NCBI GenBank assembly: GCA_016927555.1
Contig: JAFGML010000026.1
Coordinates: forward strand, 1-50,421
Reading direction: 5' to 3'
Origin: Thermoplasmatota archaeon
GTDB taxonomy: Archaea; Thermoplasmatota; E2; DHVEG-1
DNA length: 50,421 nucleotides
Within the stretch, counting starts at the first letter, position 1. Every line of letters starts with the position of its first letter. This document shows, piece by piece, positions 17,302 through 26,112 of this stretch. A model generated the notes under the pieces. It did no database searches. It was not told the DNA's origin and worked only from the letters and a program-made list of their open reading frames with translations. A program made the translations under genes and the position numbers.

Positions 17302-17928
17302 TTAGATCTCCGCTTCGAAGTCTTCCACGGTTGCCTTGAAGTCCTCATCAGACGGTATCTTACCTTGCTCCCGCAGAATCGCCCTGGCTAACAACCAGTA
17401 GATCAAGGCGAGGGCACGGCGTCCCTTGTTGTTCGTCGGAATCACGTAGTCAATGTACTTCGTCTCATTGTTCGTGTCACAGAGCGCAAGCACCGGGATG
17501 CCGATGTTTTTTGCTTCATGCAATGCTTGGATATCTGCAAGCGGATCTGTCAATAAAATAATCTCTGGTTCAAGGAATGTCTTTGCATTCGGGTTTGTGA
17601 GCGTCCCTGGTTGGAAGCGTCCGTCCAGCACAGAAATGCCGGTGGTCTCCCCAAGCTTACGGACGGGTTTCTGCCCGTACTGACGCACAGAGACCGCAAG
17701 CACATGAGAAGGATCGTACTTCGCCAGGAACTTCGCGGCGTTCTTGATGCGCTCATCGGTCTTCTTCACATCAATGATGTACAACCCATCGTTGCGTACT
17801 TTGTAGATGAACGCTTTGATGTCCGCGGTTTTCTGCCGGGTGCCAATGTGCACCCCTGAGGTCATGTAGATCTCCTCAGACACCATCATGGGAAGTTGCT
17901 CTTCTGTTGTCTGTTTTTCTTCAGCCAT
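17302..17928 (-). CDS. rps2: 30S ribosomal protein S2 (uS2)
   Basis: '[38 protein letters not shown]', '[65 protein letters not shown]'. Confidence 0.97.
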   Translation of the reverse strand: MAEEKQTTEEQLPMMVSEEIYMTSGVHIGTRQKTADIKAFIYKVRNDGLYIIDVKKTDERIKNAAKFLAKYDPSHVLAVSVRQYGQKPVRKLGETTGISVLDGRFQPGTLTNPNAKTFLEPEIILLTDPLADIQALHEAKNIGIPVLALCDTNNETKYIDYVIPTNNKGRRALALIYWLLARAILREQGKIPSDEDFKATVEDFEAEI

Positions 17929-17938
17929 AGCGTGTTCC

Positions 17939-18148
17939 TTACCTTTCTGTTTGTGTCTTCTTTTGTCTCACCGTTATGGGAATGACATCTTGCTCGTACT
18001 CCATCATCGCGATCTCCACTGGGTCGATGAGGTCTTTGGGCAGCGACGCGAGAATCGGCGGTGCGCCCATGGATAGCTGCAGGGCGCGTGCCCCGATGAT
18101 ACGGGCTTTTTCAAAGCGGGTAAACGTCACAGTCTTCCTCCAAGGCAT
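17939..18148 (-). CDS. rpoK: DNA-directed RNA polymerase subunit K (Rpb6/omega family)
   Basis: '[53 protein letters not shown]'. Confidence 0.95.
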   Translation of the reverse strand: MPWRKTVTFTRFEKARIIGARALQLSMGAPPILASLPKDLIDPVEIAMMEYEQDVIPITVRQKKTQTER

Positions 18149-18251
18149 CTGGATAGGTAGAAGCCCAAATAACAGAAACCTTTAAAAAGATATCCCTTCG
18201 CATGGGGTGGTTTCCTTGTAGAACCGTGGTTTTTTCGCCACAGACCGGTTT

Positions 18252-18479
18252 TTACTTCAGCTCATCGACGTATTCTGGCAGATCGGTCGCTGTCGTCCGA
18301 AGTGTGAACTCATCGTCTAACGCCAGCTGCATGTCCACGATGATGTCCCGTAGCAACCGGTCGATTCTGTTGTTTTCAAACTCTTTGACCCCATCAATAT
18401 CGGAGTAGATTTTCCCTAGGTAGTTTCCCTCGTTGCGATGAATTTCTATGTTGTAGAGAACTTCCTCCATCTCATACAC
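18252..18479 (-). CDS. Hypothetical small acidic protein
   Basis: 75-aa ORF with purine-rich RBS, between L30 and rpoK on the same strand; no family recognised. Confidence 0.6.
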   Translation of the reverse strand: MYEMEEVLYNIEIHRNEGNYLGKIYSDIDGVKEFENNRIDRLLRDIIVDMQLALDDEFTLRTTATDLPEYVDELK

Positions 18480-18546
18480 CCTCTTTCCTTAATTCACCCA
18501 TTAAAATACATGTCCTATAATAATGTTTTGAAATATTTCACCTTTT

Positions 18547-19011
18547 TTAGAGCATGCGTTCGATGAGGGTGTTGATAGCGTCCTTGCGGTACCCCAGGGA
18601 TCCTTTGTTGACCACGGAGCGTTTCACGGTCCGGTAGCCTTTCTTGGGTGGGCTGAGCCGAAAGACAGGTTTGACATCTGGCAGCTTGCTGTAGGTGACC
18701 TTGTTGTCGAGGATAGCCTTGGAGAGAAGCTCAAAGCTGGTGTACGAACTGGTTTTCTTCAGATGCTCCACCGTGAGTGGTTTATCCCCGATGAGCCGTC
18801 CCCGTGAGGAGAGCAACTTGGTCAGGGTTTCTGTGTTGATTTCACCCCAGGTGGTGTAGTCTTTGACCATCTGCAGCATTCCTTTGTAGACCACGTTTTC
18901 CTCCAGGAGCACGCAGTGGTTGACTTTCGTTAACCGTAACAACTGCATTGTTTTTTTAATATCAGGGTTGACGTTCACCGTGCCTCGTACTCTTACGACT
19001 GCATACACCAT
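18547..19011 (-). CDS. rpl30: 50S ribosomal protein L30 (uL30)
   Basis: 'YAVVRVRGTVNVNPDIKKTMQLLRLTKVNHCVLLEENVVYKGMLQMVKDYTTWGEI'. Confidence 0.97.
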   Translation of the reverse strand: MVYAVVRVRGTVNVNPDIKKTMQLLRLTKVNHCVLLEENVVYKGMLQMVKDYTTWGEINTETLTKLLSSRGRLIGDKPLTVEHLKKTSSYTSFELLSKAILDNKVTYSKLPDVKPVFRLSPPKKGYRTVKRSVVNKGSLGYRKDAINTLIERML

Positions 19012-19013
19012 GG

Positions 19014-19790
19014 TTATGCTCCCTCCGTTGTTGTTGGCTCTGCTGGTGGCGTGGGTGGTTGTTCTTCTTTCACAGGTGGTACTCCGATGTTGCCTTCGAT
19101 GATCGCAAGTTTACTAATCTCCGCTGCTGAGATGCGCATCTCCGCGTTCTTCTTCAACGCGTCGTAGACCCCTTTGGCGTAGTTGACCACGGTCTTGGTC
19201 TTCCCTTCGGTGAACGCCCAGCAGTCACTGACGCCTGCGAGACGCAGAATCTTCTTGGCGACATCACCGGTGGCCAGGCCAATGCCTCGTGGCGCTGGTT
19301 TGAAGGTGACCTCGACAGACCCGCTTTTCCCTGTGACGGCGAACGGGATGGTGTGCGGCGTCTTACACCCGCACTCCCAGGAGCCGCAGCCACGGCGGAT
19401 TTGAATGATGTTCATCTTCGCGTTCTCAATAGCGCGTTTAATACTCAGGCCGACTTCTTTTCCCTTTGCCTGTCCCAGGCCAATGAACCCGTCTTTGTTG
19501 CCTACGGCGACTGTGATGACGAATTTCACCCGTCGCCCGGAGTCGGTCATCCGCTGCACCATTTTGACGTCAATGACTTCATCTTCAACGTCGGGGAGCA
19601 GCAGGTCAACGATTTCTGCCTCACGGAGCGGCAACCCGGTTTTCAGGGCGTCGCTCATCGTCGTGATTTGTTTGCTGTGCACCATCTTCCCAAGTCTGGT
19701 CTTCGGTGACCAAATCACGGGAGCGGCTTCTTCTGTAAAATGTCTGCGTCGTCCTCTCCCTGACCCGCTTCTACGTTCTGGTCCTGCCAT
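19014..19790 (-). CDS. rps5: 30S ribosomal protein S5 (uS5)
   Basis: 'WSPKTRLGKMV', 'VGNKDGFIGLGQAKGKEVGLSIKRAIENAKMNII', 'APRGIGLATGDVAKKILRLAGVSDCW'. Confidence 0.97.
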   Translation of the reverse strand: MAGPERRSGSGRGRRRHFTEEAAPVIWSPKTRLGKMVHSKQITTMSDALKTGLPLREAEIVDLLLPDVEDEVIDVKMVQRMTDSGRRVKFVITVAVGNKDGFIGLGQAKGKEVGLSIKRAIENAKMNIIQIRRGCGSWECGCKTPHTIPFAVTGKSGSVEVTFKPAPRGIGLATGDVAKKILRLAGVSDCWAFTEGKTKTVVNYAKGVYDALKKNAEMRISAAEISKLAIIEGNIGVPPVKEEQPPTPPAEPTTTEGA

Positions 19791-19792
19791 GT

Positions 19793-20302
19793 TTACTCCG
19801 TGCCTCCTATGATTTTTGTTTTAATGGAATCAACGAGTGGTTTGATGTCTTTGCTGAGGTGGGCGCCATGGATCCGCTCCTCTTTCGGGAGCATGTCTTT
19901 GTCATGTGGACAGGCGACCCCTGCGTCAAGGATTCCTTTCAGAGATGCAAACAGTATCCCACCAACGGTGGGGCGGTACAACCCGATGTCAAGGACGCCT
20001 TGCTCAATGCCGCTGTCTTTGGCGCGCTTCCCTGCGAGGACCCCTGTGAGGTACGCTGCGGGGGTGCTAGAGACAGAGTGCTTCCAGCCGTAGTCTGTGG
20101 AGAGCTCCTTGGACAGTGCGGACGCAAGCACCACGTCGCCCTTTGGGTCGTAGCCAATGAACTGCACACGGATGTACTTCAGTGATCTACGTACCACGAT
20201 GCGAGGTTGTTTGCTGCGGAGCAGTTTCAGTCGAAGACGGTAGTCTGTTTTCTTCTGCCGGTGCCGGCGTGGTTTGACGTGGTAGCGAGGACCTGCTTTC
20301 AT
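19793..20302 (-). CDS. rpl18: 50S ribosomal protein L18 (uL18)
   Basis: 'RRHRQKKTDYRLRLKLLRSKQPRIVVRRSLKYIRVQFIGYDPKGD', 'AAYLTGVLAGKRA'. Confidence 0.97.
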   Translation of the reverse strand: MKAGPRYHVKPRRHRQKKTDYRLRLKLLRSKQPRIVVRRSLKYIRVQFIGYDPKGDVVLASALSKELSTDYGWKHSVSSTPAAYLTGVLAGKRAKDSGIEQGVLDIGLYRPTVGGILFASLKGILDAGVACPHDKDMLPKEERIHGAHLSKDIKPLVDSIKTKIIGGTE

Positions 20303-20760
20303 GCGGTCTCCTCCTTGATGATCTGATCTGAGAGTAAGTGGGATCTCAAGTGTTGCTTGTTGCGGAACACCCCGCCTTTTGCTTTCTGGTAGTACATCCG
20401 GTAGGTGTGCGCATCGATTTTCTTCTCCTCACGGAGCTGCTTGAGGTACGAGCGGATTGGACGGATCGTCCGCATCCACTGCTCTTTCTTCGGCAGCCGG
20501 GCGTGCTTACGTCCCTTCCGGGACCCCTGGCCGGTGCGCCGTCCTTTCTGTCGCTGGTGCAGTGCATGCTTGTACCGTCCACTGGAGTTCCCTTGTTTGG
20601 GCAGGGCTCGTATCGCACCACCGTTCACCAGGATAGCGATGTCGTTTCTGGTGACTGCTTTGGCGATCTCCTCAAGTCGATCTGGATCCATCCAGACCCG
20701 CGAATGGCCGCATTTCATTATGGACGCTGCCATTCTGCGTTGGTTTCGTAAATCTGTCAT
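20299..20760 (-). CDS. rpl19e: 50S ribosomal protein L19e (eL19)
   Basis: 'RRMAASIMKCGHSRVWMDPDRLEEIAKAVTRNDI', 'RKGRKHARLPKKEQWM'. Confidence 0.97.
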   Translation of the reverse strand: MTDLRNQRRMAASIMKCGHSRVWMDPDRLEEIAKAVTRNDIAILVNGGAIRALPKQGNSSGRYKHALHQRQKGRRTGQGSRKGRKHARLPKKEQWMRTIRPIRSYLKQLREEKKIDAHTYRMYYQKAKGGVFRNKQHLRSHLLSDQIIKEETA

Positions 20761-20763
20761 GAT

Positions 20764-21498
20764 TCATCCCTTCATGTTGAGCACACGAATGTTCAATTCG
20801 TTGGCTCGTTTGACAATCAGTAGTCGTTTCTTGGTGCCCACCGTGCTGCCGATGCGCACCGCCTGTGTCTTTGGGTCAATGGTCTCTAGTTCCTTGGCGG
20901 TGTGAATCAGCTTCTCCTGGAACCCTGAGGAGTGTAATCCACGGACGATCTTGGGGCTACGGAACCCGACATGGACTTTACTCGGACGATATTTCAAATT
21001 GATACGCAGCTTTGAAGTAAACCCGGAGGGACGTCGCCAGTTCTTCGGAATACGTTTGTACCGGAACGCCTCATCTCGCAGGAAGTACGGTGTTCGCTTC
21101 TTTATCTGGCGTCGAATCACGAGCTGTTCTCTCTGGGTGTCAGTCAGCTCCGGTTTTATCTTTGGATGGTAGGCGCCTTCCTTCTCCTCAACGATTTCCA
21201 CGGCAGCTTCTGTCGTCTTCTTCGCAGGTTTTTCAACCGTCTCTGGTTTTTCTTTTTTTGTCTCCGTGGTTTTCTTATCTGGTTTCTCTCTCTTCTCCTT
21301 TCCTTTTTTCTCCTTGAGTTGCGTGAGGATGTCTTGTGCGTTTTTCTCACTGATACCTTTGATTTGTGTCAAGTCTTTCACACTGGCTTTTCTGAGTTTC
21401 TCGAGTGAATCAAACCCCTGCTCGTAGAGAAGTGTTGCTTTATTCTTGCCGATACCTCTCAAGGCTTCGAATTCTTTGAGCACTGCTTCTTTTGTCAT
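20764..21498 (-). CDS. rpl32e: 50S ribosomal protein L32e (eL32) with N-terminal helix-hairpin-helix extension
   Basis: C-terminal eL32 core 'YKRIPKNWRRPSGFTSKLRINLKYRPSKVHVGFRSPKIVRGLHSSGF'; N-terminal HhH 'LRGIGKNKATLLYEQGFDSLEKLRKASVKDLTQIKGISEKNAQDIL' and charged linker. Confidence 0.95.
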   Translation of the reverse strand: MTKEAVLKEFEALRGIGKNKATLLYEQGFDSLEKLRKASVKDLTQIKGISEKNAQDILTQLKEKKGKEKREKPDKKTTETKKEKPETVEKPAKKTTEAAVEIVEEKEGAYHPKIKPELTDTQREQLVIRRQIKKRTPYFLRDEAFRYKRIPKNWRRPSGFTSKLRINLKYRPSKVHVGFRSPKIVRGLHSSGFQEKLIHTAKELETIDPKTQAVRIGSTVGTKKRLLIVKRANELNIRVLNMKG

Positions 21499-21501
21499 GG
21501 T

Positions 21502-22038
21502 CTAGTCCCGCTCCACAATGTAAATGCCGTCTTGGAACACCCGTATGTCCCTGTTTTTCACCTTCGTTGCTCGCTCGATGTTCGCCGCGGTTTGCCCGAC
21601 TTTTTCTTTATCGATACCGGTGAGGGTGAGGAAGTCTCCTTTGACTTCGACTTTCACGTTCTGCAGGATGTCTGCATGCCGTGGGGCTCGTTCACCAAGG
21701 AAGTTTTGAATCACCACGTAGTTTCCTTCGACCACTGTTTTAATGGGGAAATGGGAGAATACGGTCTTCATTTTACAGGTGTACCCTTGCGTCACACCTC
21801 GAATCATGTTTCTGACGTGTGCTTTGAAGGTGCCCATGAGGGCTTTCTCCTTCCGATTGGGTGATGGAGAGGTGATCCGTACTTTCTTCTCGACGACAGC
21901 GATGGTGATGGCTGGATGGGTGAAGAGTTTGGACAGCTCTCCTTTTGGTCCTTTCACCTGGACTGTTCTTCCTTGCACTGTCACCTGGACCCCGTCAGGG
22001 ATTTTGAGTTCTTCTTTGACTTCAACAGTCTTTTCCAT
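21502..22038 (-). CDS. rpl6: 50S ribosomal protein L6 (uL6)
   Basis: 'KIPDGVQVTVQGRTVQVKGPKGELSKLF', 'GVTQGYTCKMKTVFSHFPI'. Start set at MEKTVEV (22038); the ORF track over-extends upstream. Confidence 0.96.
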   Translation of the reverse strand: MEKTVEVKEELKIPDGVQVTVQGRTVQVKGPKGELSKLFTHPAITIAVVEKKVRITSPSPNRKEKALMGTFKAHVRNMIRGVTQGYTCKMKTVFSHFPIKTVVEGNYVVIQNFLGERAPRHADILQNVKVEVKGDFLTLTGIDKEKVGQTAANIERATKVKNRDIRVFQDGIYIVERD

Positions 22039-22051
22039 AGTAGTCAGCCTC

Positions 22052-22441
22052 TCAGTACACATACGCGAGGAGTTTGCCTCCGATGCCTTTCTTTCGTGCT
22101 TGGTCATGGGAGATGATGCCTTCGGTGCTGGTGAGGATGAGTAATCCGAAATCACGTGCGGGGAGGTACCGTGCCTCCCACTTCTCCATCTCCTGCACCT
22201 TAATGGGGTACCGTGGTTTGATGACACCGCAGTTGTTGATGCTTCCCCGGAGTTCGACGTGGAAGATCCCTGCCTTGCCATCCTTCACAAACTCGTAGTT
22301 CCCCAGGTATCCCTTCTCTTTTAACAGGTCTAGGACCCCGCCGATGAGCTTGGAGGAGGGGCGGATCACGCAGGTGTGAATCCCTCGCATCTCTGCGTTC
22401 TTTATGATGGATAGTGCGTCTGCCAATGGATCGTTTAACAT
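22052..22441 (-). CDS. rps8: 30S ribosomal protein S8 (uS8)
   Basis: 'MLNDPLADALSIIKNAEMRG', 'LPARDFGLLILTSTEGIISHDQARKKGIGGKLLAYVY'. Confidence 0.97.
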   Translation of the reverse strand: MLNDPLADALSIIKNAEMRGIHTCVIRPSSKLIGGVLDLLKEKGYLGNYEFVKDGKAGIFHVELRGSINNCGVIKPRYPIKVQEMEKWEARYLPARDFGLLILTSTEGIISHDQARKKGIGGKLLAYVY

Positions 22442-22457
22442 AGTTTGTCACACCCTC

Positions 22458-22613
22458 TCAATCGTATTTTTTAAACCCCATTTCTTCTGCTTTATCTCTG
22501 AAGCACTGTCGACACAGGTGAAGCCCGTAGCGTCGGATGATGCCGCGTTTTCTACCGCACTGCTCGCAGCCGATTTTCCTGCCGTAGGTTTTCTTCCGCT
22601 CTTTAATCCTCAT
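22458..22613 (-). CDS. rps14: 30S ribosomal protein S14 (uS14), zinc-binding type
   Basis: '[42 protein letters not shown]' with two CxxC motifs; start at MRIKERK. Confidence 0.95.
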   Translation of the reverse strand: MRIKERKKTYGRKIGCEQCGRKRGIIRRYGLHLCRQCFRDKAEEMGFKKYD

Positions 22614-23185
22614 TCGACCACCTCGACGTTGTAGGTCTCCGTGATGAACTTCATGGTGTCGTCTCTGGTGCATTGATGCCGCTGGGGGATGGGACGCTGA
22701 TTGATGCGTCGATGTTTGATGCGGTACCCTTGGTTTTCGACGGTGACGCAGATGTCCATCCCAAAGATCCCGATGTTAGGGTCGTACTTCTGCCCTTCAA
22801 ACAACGTGTGATCAGGAACCCCGAAGGAGAAGTTGCCTTGGTCATCAAAGGAGTACTCAGCGATTCTGTTCTCCCGGATTTTCAACGCCTCCCGCAGGAA
22901 CCCGTCAGCAGCTTTTTTCCGCAACGTCACCTTGCAGCCTATAGGCATGAACTTTCGTAGCCCCCAGTCTTTATTGGTGGTTTTTGACAGTGTCTGCACT
23001 GGTTTTTGCTTCGTGACGCCTTGTAACACGGATTCTGCTTTCTTGAGTTTCTCCCCAGCTTCACCGACACCGATGTTCACCGTGACTTTTGCAACACGCA
23101 ACCGCAAGGTTCTCTCTACGTCTTTCTTCTTCGTCTTTTTTGTCGCAGGTTTTTTCGCATGTGATGTTCCTTTCTTCGCGCTCAT
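22610..23185 (-). CDS. rpl5: 50S ribosomal protein L5 (uL5) with lysine-rich N-terminal extension
   Basis: '[41 protein letters not shown]', '[32 protein letters not shown]'. Confidence 0.97.
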   Translation of the reverse strand: MSAKKGTSHAKKPATKKTKKKDVERTLRLRVAKVTVNIGVGEAGEKLKKAESVLQGVTKQKPVQTLSKTTNKDWGLRKFMPIGCKVTLRKKAADGFLREALKIRENRIAEYSFDDQGNFSFGVPDHTLFEGQKYDPNIGIFGMDICVTVENQGYRIKHRRINQRPIPQRHQCTRDDTMKFITETYNVEVVE

Positions 23186-23898
23186 TGCATTCTCACCTCA
23201 GGCAGTGTGATTGCTGGTTTTGTTTTCCCAATGGGAAACACGTACTCGGTGACGGTGGAGAATTCCTTTTCCCCTTTCATCTTTGCAAGGTTTGGTTTTG
23301 ATGAGGCCACCACTTGGATCTCTGCGATCCCAGCGATTTCACCGACGTGGGTTCCACCGATAATCATGGAGACGGTGCCGCTATCAAACTTATAGAGGTC
23401 TTCTATCTTTTTTTCTTTGAAAGATATCTTGAGGACGTCACCAGTCTTATACGTGTCCTTCTCCACGAGGATGTTGTTGCCATCATGGAGGTTGAGTTGA
23501 ATCTTCTTTCCTTTGACGATGGTTTTATTTTGAATTCTGCACAGTTTCCATCCCGCGTCAATGTCATCGATGGAGACCAGTGTCAGTTTCCCGTTACGAT
23601 CAAAGAGGACGCGGTAGTTCTGCCGCATCTTCGGGATGGAGATGACATCCATCAGCCCGCAGGGGAATTTGTAATCCTTCCGTTTGGCACCATCAACCAG
23701 GATGTCTCCATTGGAGACGATTTTCTGTGCCTCTTTGTTCGTGTCACACAAGTGAAGGTAGTCACGAACGACCATGCCGAGGGGAATCGCCTGGTTGAGT
23801 GGATGAGGGCCTGGCGCTGCACGGATGGCTAACTTACGCTCTTTCTTATGGTAGCGTAAGACGCGTGGTGCGGCGAGTCTCTTGAGATGTTTACTCAT
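23182..23898 (-). CDS. rps4e: 30S ribosomal protein S4e (eS4)
   Basis: 'KHLKRLAAPRVLRYHKKERKLAIRAAPGPHPLNQAIPLGMVVRDYLHL', 'GRNGKLTLVSI'-like region. Confidence 0.97.
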   Translation of the reverse strand: MSKHLKRLAAPRVLRYHKKERKLAIRAAPGPHPLNQAIPLGMVVRDYLHLCDTNKEAQKIVSNGDILVDGAKRKDYKFPCGLMDVISIPKMRQNYRVLFDRNGKLTLVSIDDIDAGWKLCRIQNKTIVKGKKIQLNLHDGNNILVEKDTYKTGDVLKISFKEKKIEDLYKFDSGTVSMIIGGTHVGEIAGIAEIQVVASSKPNLAKMKGEKEFSTVTEYVFPIGKTKPAITLPEVRMQ

Positions 23899-24539
23899 GC
23901 TTCACCTTCTTGTGTTTTCTTCTTTTCTGCTGGTTCAGCAGGTTTCTTGGCAGCTGGTTTCTTCTTAATAGGCTCAGGACTTTTCGGTGCTTCGTGTTTC
24001 TCTTCTGAGGGCGTCAGTGGTGTTGCTTCCTTGGAGGGTGTTGGTTCTTCAGCTGCGGCCGCTGCTTCTTCTTTCTTGGCTAGCTCTTCAGCTCTCTGTG
24101 CCTCCTCAGCTGCTTTTTTCTCCTCTTCGCGTTCCTTGATCTGCTCTTCTGCTTCTCTCTCGATTTCCTTCTTCGCGGTGTCAGAGAGCCCTTTCTCTAA
24201 TTTCTGTCGCCGCCATTTATCAGTGAGGTTTAACTTCGTAATCAACAGGCTGCTCGCGTGGATTGGTCTGGCCAACTTCGTTCCCTTCGCGGTGGTGAGG
24301 GTGACCCCTTCGATTTCCACGGTCTGGTCTTTTACATTGACCTTCCCGATTTTATTCTCATGGCCACGGTAGCTGCCGCGCATGACCTTCACAGTGTCTC
24401 CTTTGATGACGGGGAGGCTGCGTCTGTCATACTTCAACAGGAGGTTCTCCGCGAGGTGCGCTGCAATCATCTTTCGTTTCACGTGTAACGGTGCGTTATA
24501 GAGACGAAACCGTTGTTTTCTTGGTTTTGTTGATGTCAT
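23895..24539 (-). CDS. rpl24: 50S ribosomal protein L24 (uL24) with long charged C-terminal tail
   Basis: 'MTSTKPRKQRFRLYNAPLHVKRKMIAAHLAENLLLKYDRRSLPVIKGDTVKVMRGSYRGHENKIGKVNV'; tail rich in E/K/A then P/K/A. Confidence 0.96.
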   Translation of the reverse strand: MTSTKPRKQRFRLYNAPLHVKRKMIAAHLAENLLLKYDRRSLPVIKGDTVKVMRGSYRGHENKIGKVNVKDQTVEIEGVTLTTAKGTKLARPIHASSLLITKLNLTDKWRRQKLEKGLSDTAKKEIEREAEEQIKEREEEKKAAEEAQRAEELAKKEEAAAAAEEPTPSKEATPLTPSEEKHEAPKSPEPIKKKPAAKKPAEPAEKKKTQEGEA

Positions 24540-24550
24540 GTTCTCATCCT

Positions 24551-24949
24551 TCAGAGGATAGTTGCTGCTAACGCAGCGATCTTCGGCCATCGCTCTGCAG
24601 CTTCGATGGCGACAGGGCCTTTGATCATTGTTCCTTTCGTTTCTCCAGTATCCGTAATCAACACGGCTGCATTGTCTTCGAATTGGACCATGAGGCCATC
24701 AGGGCGTCGGAACGGTCGTCGCTGACGGACGATCACTGCTTTGAGGATTTGCCGTCGCATCTCCGTTGCTCCTTTCTTTACACTGACGATGACCAGGTCC
24801 CCGACACCAGCGGAAGGGACACGGCGGTGGACACCTTTCACCTTCACCGTCATGATGATTTGAACAACCTTTGCACCTGTGTTGTCAATACAGTTTAACC
24901 GGGCGCCAACCGGCAGCCCGCGCATCACTCTACCAGCTATTCCTTTCAT
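24551..24949 (-). CDS. rpl14: 50S ribosomal protein L14 (uL14)
   Basis: 'LPVGARLNCIDNTGAKVVQIIMTVKVKGVHRRVPSAGVGDLVIVSVKKG'. Confidence 0.97.
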   Translation of the reverse strand: MKGIAGRVMRGLPVGARLNCIDNTGAKVVQIIMTVKVKGVHRRVPSAGVGDLVIVSVKKGATEMRRQILKAVIVRQRRPFRRPDGLMVQFEDNAAVLITDTGETKGTMIKGPVAIEAAERWPKIAALAATIL

Positions 24950-24964
24950 GTGTGTTCACCAACG

Positions 24965-25309
24965 TTAGATTTTTTCCACTGTGACAAACGACACTGTCTT
25001 ACTCAAAGGTCGGCATTCCGCGATTCGTACGGTATCACCCACTGCTAGCTTCATGCAGGGTGGACAATGCGCATGGTACGTCGAAGTGCGTTTCTCGTAC
25101 CGCTCGTACTTCTTCACGTAGTGCATGAAATCCCGTTGGACGGAGACGGTGTTGTGTCGTTTCGTTCCCATCACAATGCCGATGAATGTTTGTCCACGCA
25201 CGGGTAACGTCCCATGGAAGGGGCAGTCAGCGTCGGTACAGCTGTCGCTAGGTGGTGTGATGTTCAACCCTATGTTTCGTGCTTCTCTTTTTTCTGCCAA
25301 TGGCTTCAC
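24965..25309 (-). CDS. rps17: 30S ribosomal protein S17 (uS17)
   Basis: '[60 protein letters not shown]'. Confidence 0.97.
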   Translation of the reverse strand: MKPLAEKREARNIGLNITPPSDSCTDADCPFHGTLPVRGQTFIGIVMGTKRHNTVSVQRDFMHYVKKYERYEKRTSTYHAHCPPCMKLAVGDTVRIAECRPLSKTVSFVTVEKI

Positions 25310-25569
25310 CTTGCTTTTTTTATTCGTTCTTCTGGTCGATAGACCAGTTGGTTTCCTTTCACGATGATGGTTTTACCATGATGCTCGAAGGCAAACGTTG
25401 CGGTTTGCTTTGCGATTCGTTTCTGTTGCTGCTCTGTCTCGATGAGGAAGGTCCGTTGGGTCTCATCGATGATGACTCCAGAGCGGTTCACCCAGGTGGG
25501 ATCGGTGCAGTCGATGATGGTGACGGTTCTTCCAATGAGCTCGTCACTGGTGATTCGCGCGTCTTGCAT
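25306..25569 (-). CDS. rnp1: Ribonuclease P protein component 1 (Rpp29/Pop4)
   Basis: '[36 protein letters not shown]', plus location in the r-protein operon next to S17. Confidence 0.92.
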   Translation of the reverse strand: MQDARITSDELIGRTVTIIDCTDPTWVNRSGVIIDETQRTFLIETEQQQKRIAKQTATFAFEHHGKTIIVKGNQLVYRPEERIKKAR

Positions 25570-25612
25570 CGGTGTGCTCCTAGCGCAGTCGTGCTGCGCC
25601 TCGTGGTTGGTG

Positions 25613-25912
25613 TTAGATCACATCAACGGTGAATCCGAGTTTCTCTAAAGCCTCTTTTACCTTTGCTCGATGGTCTCCCTGCAGCTCAATCCTGCCTTCT
25701 TTGATGGTGCCACCGCAGGCGCAGATTGATTTGAGATTGCTGACCAGTGCGTTCATGTCCAGGTCATGTGGGTTCAGACCTTCCACGACGGTCATCGTCT
25801 TGCCGTATCGCCTCTTGTCGACAGCAATCGTGATGCTCTGCTGTTCCCGGGCGATCTCTTCACAGACACAGATCTCTTTGGGGAGGCCACACTTTGGGCA
25901 AATATCACTCAT
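25613..25912 (-). CDS. Translation initiation factor aSUI1 (eIF1-like)
   Basis: 'CPKCGLPKEICVCEEIARE...ITIAVDKRRYGKTMTVVEGLNPHDLDMNALVSNLKSICACGGTIKEGRIELQGDHRAKVKEALEKLGF'. Confidence 0.95.
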   Translation of the reverse strand: MSDICPKCGLPKEICVCEEIAREQQSITIAVDKRRYGKTMTVVEGLNPHDLDMNALVSNLKSICACGGTIKEGRIELQGDHRAKVKEALEKLGFTVDVI

Positions 25913-26112
25913 TTGTGTTCTCCTTCCTCCTGCATGACCGTCAGGATCCGGGCGATGGATTGTCGTATCTGCCGTATTTTTCCAGGGGATGGTGACGACC
26001 CACCCATGGCAGATACTCCGCGTTCATGCATTAGTTCTTCTTTTAATTCCTTTAATTTCTCGTTTCGTTCTTCTGGATTCATCTGTCTGATTTCTTTAGC
26101 CTTCAGAGCCAT
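25909..26112 (-). CDS. rpl29: 50S ribosomal protein L29 (uL29)
   Basis: 'MALKAKEIRQMNPEERNEKLKELKEELMHERG...SPGKIRQIRQSIARILTVMQE'. Confidence 0.95.
   Translation of the reverse strand: MALKAKEIRQMNPEERNEKLKELKEELMHERGVSAMGGSSPSPGKIRQIRQSIARILTVMQEEGEHK

Noticed and set aside
22200-22451. Alternative 83-aa minus-strand ORF overlapping rpsS8 start
   Set aside because: Out-of-frame reading within uS8; no homology expected.
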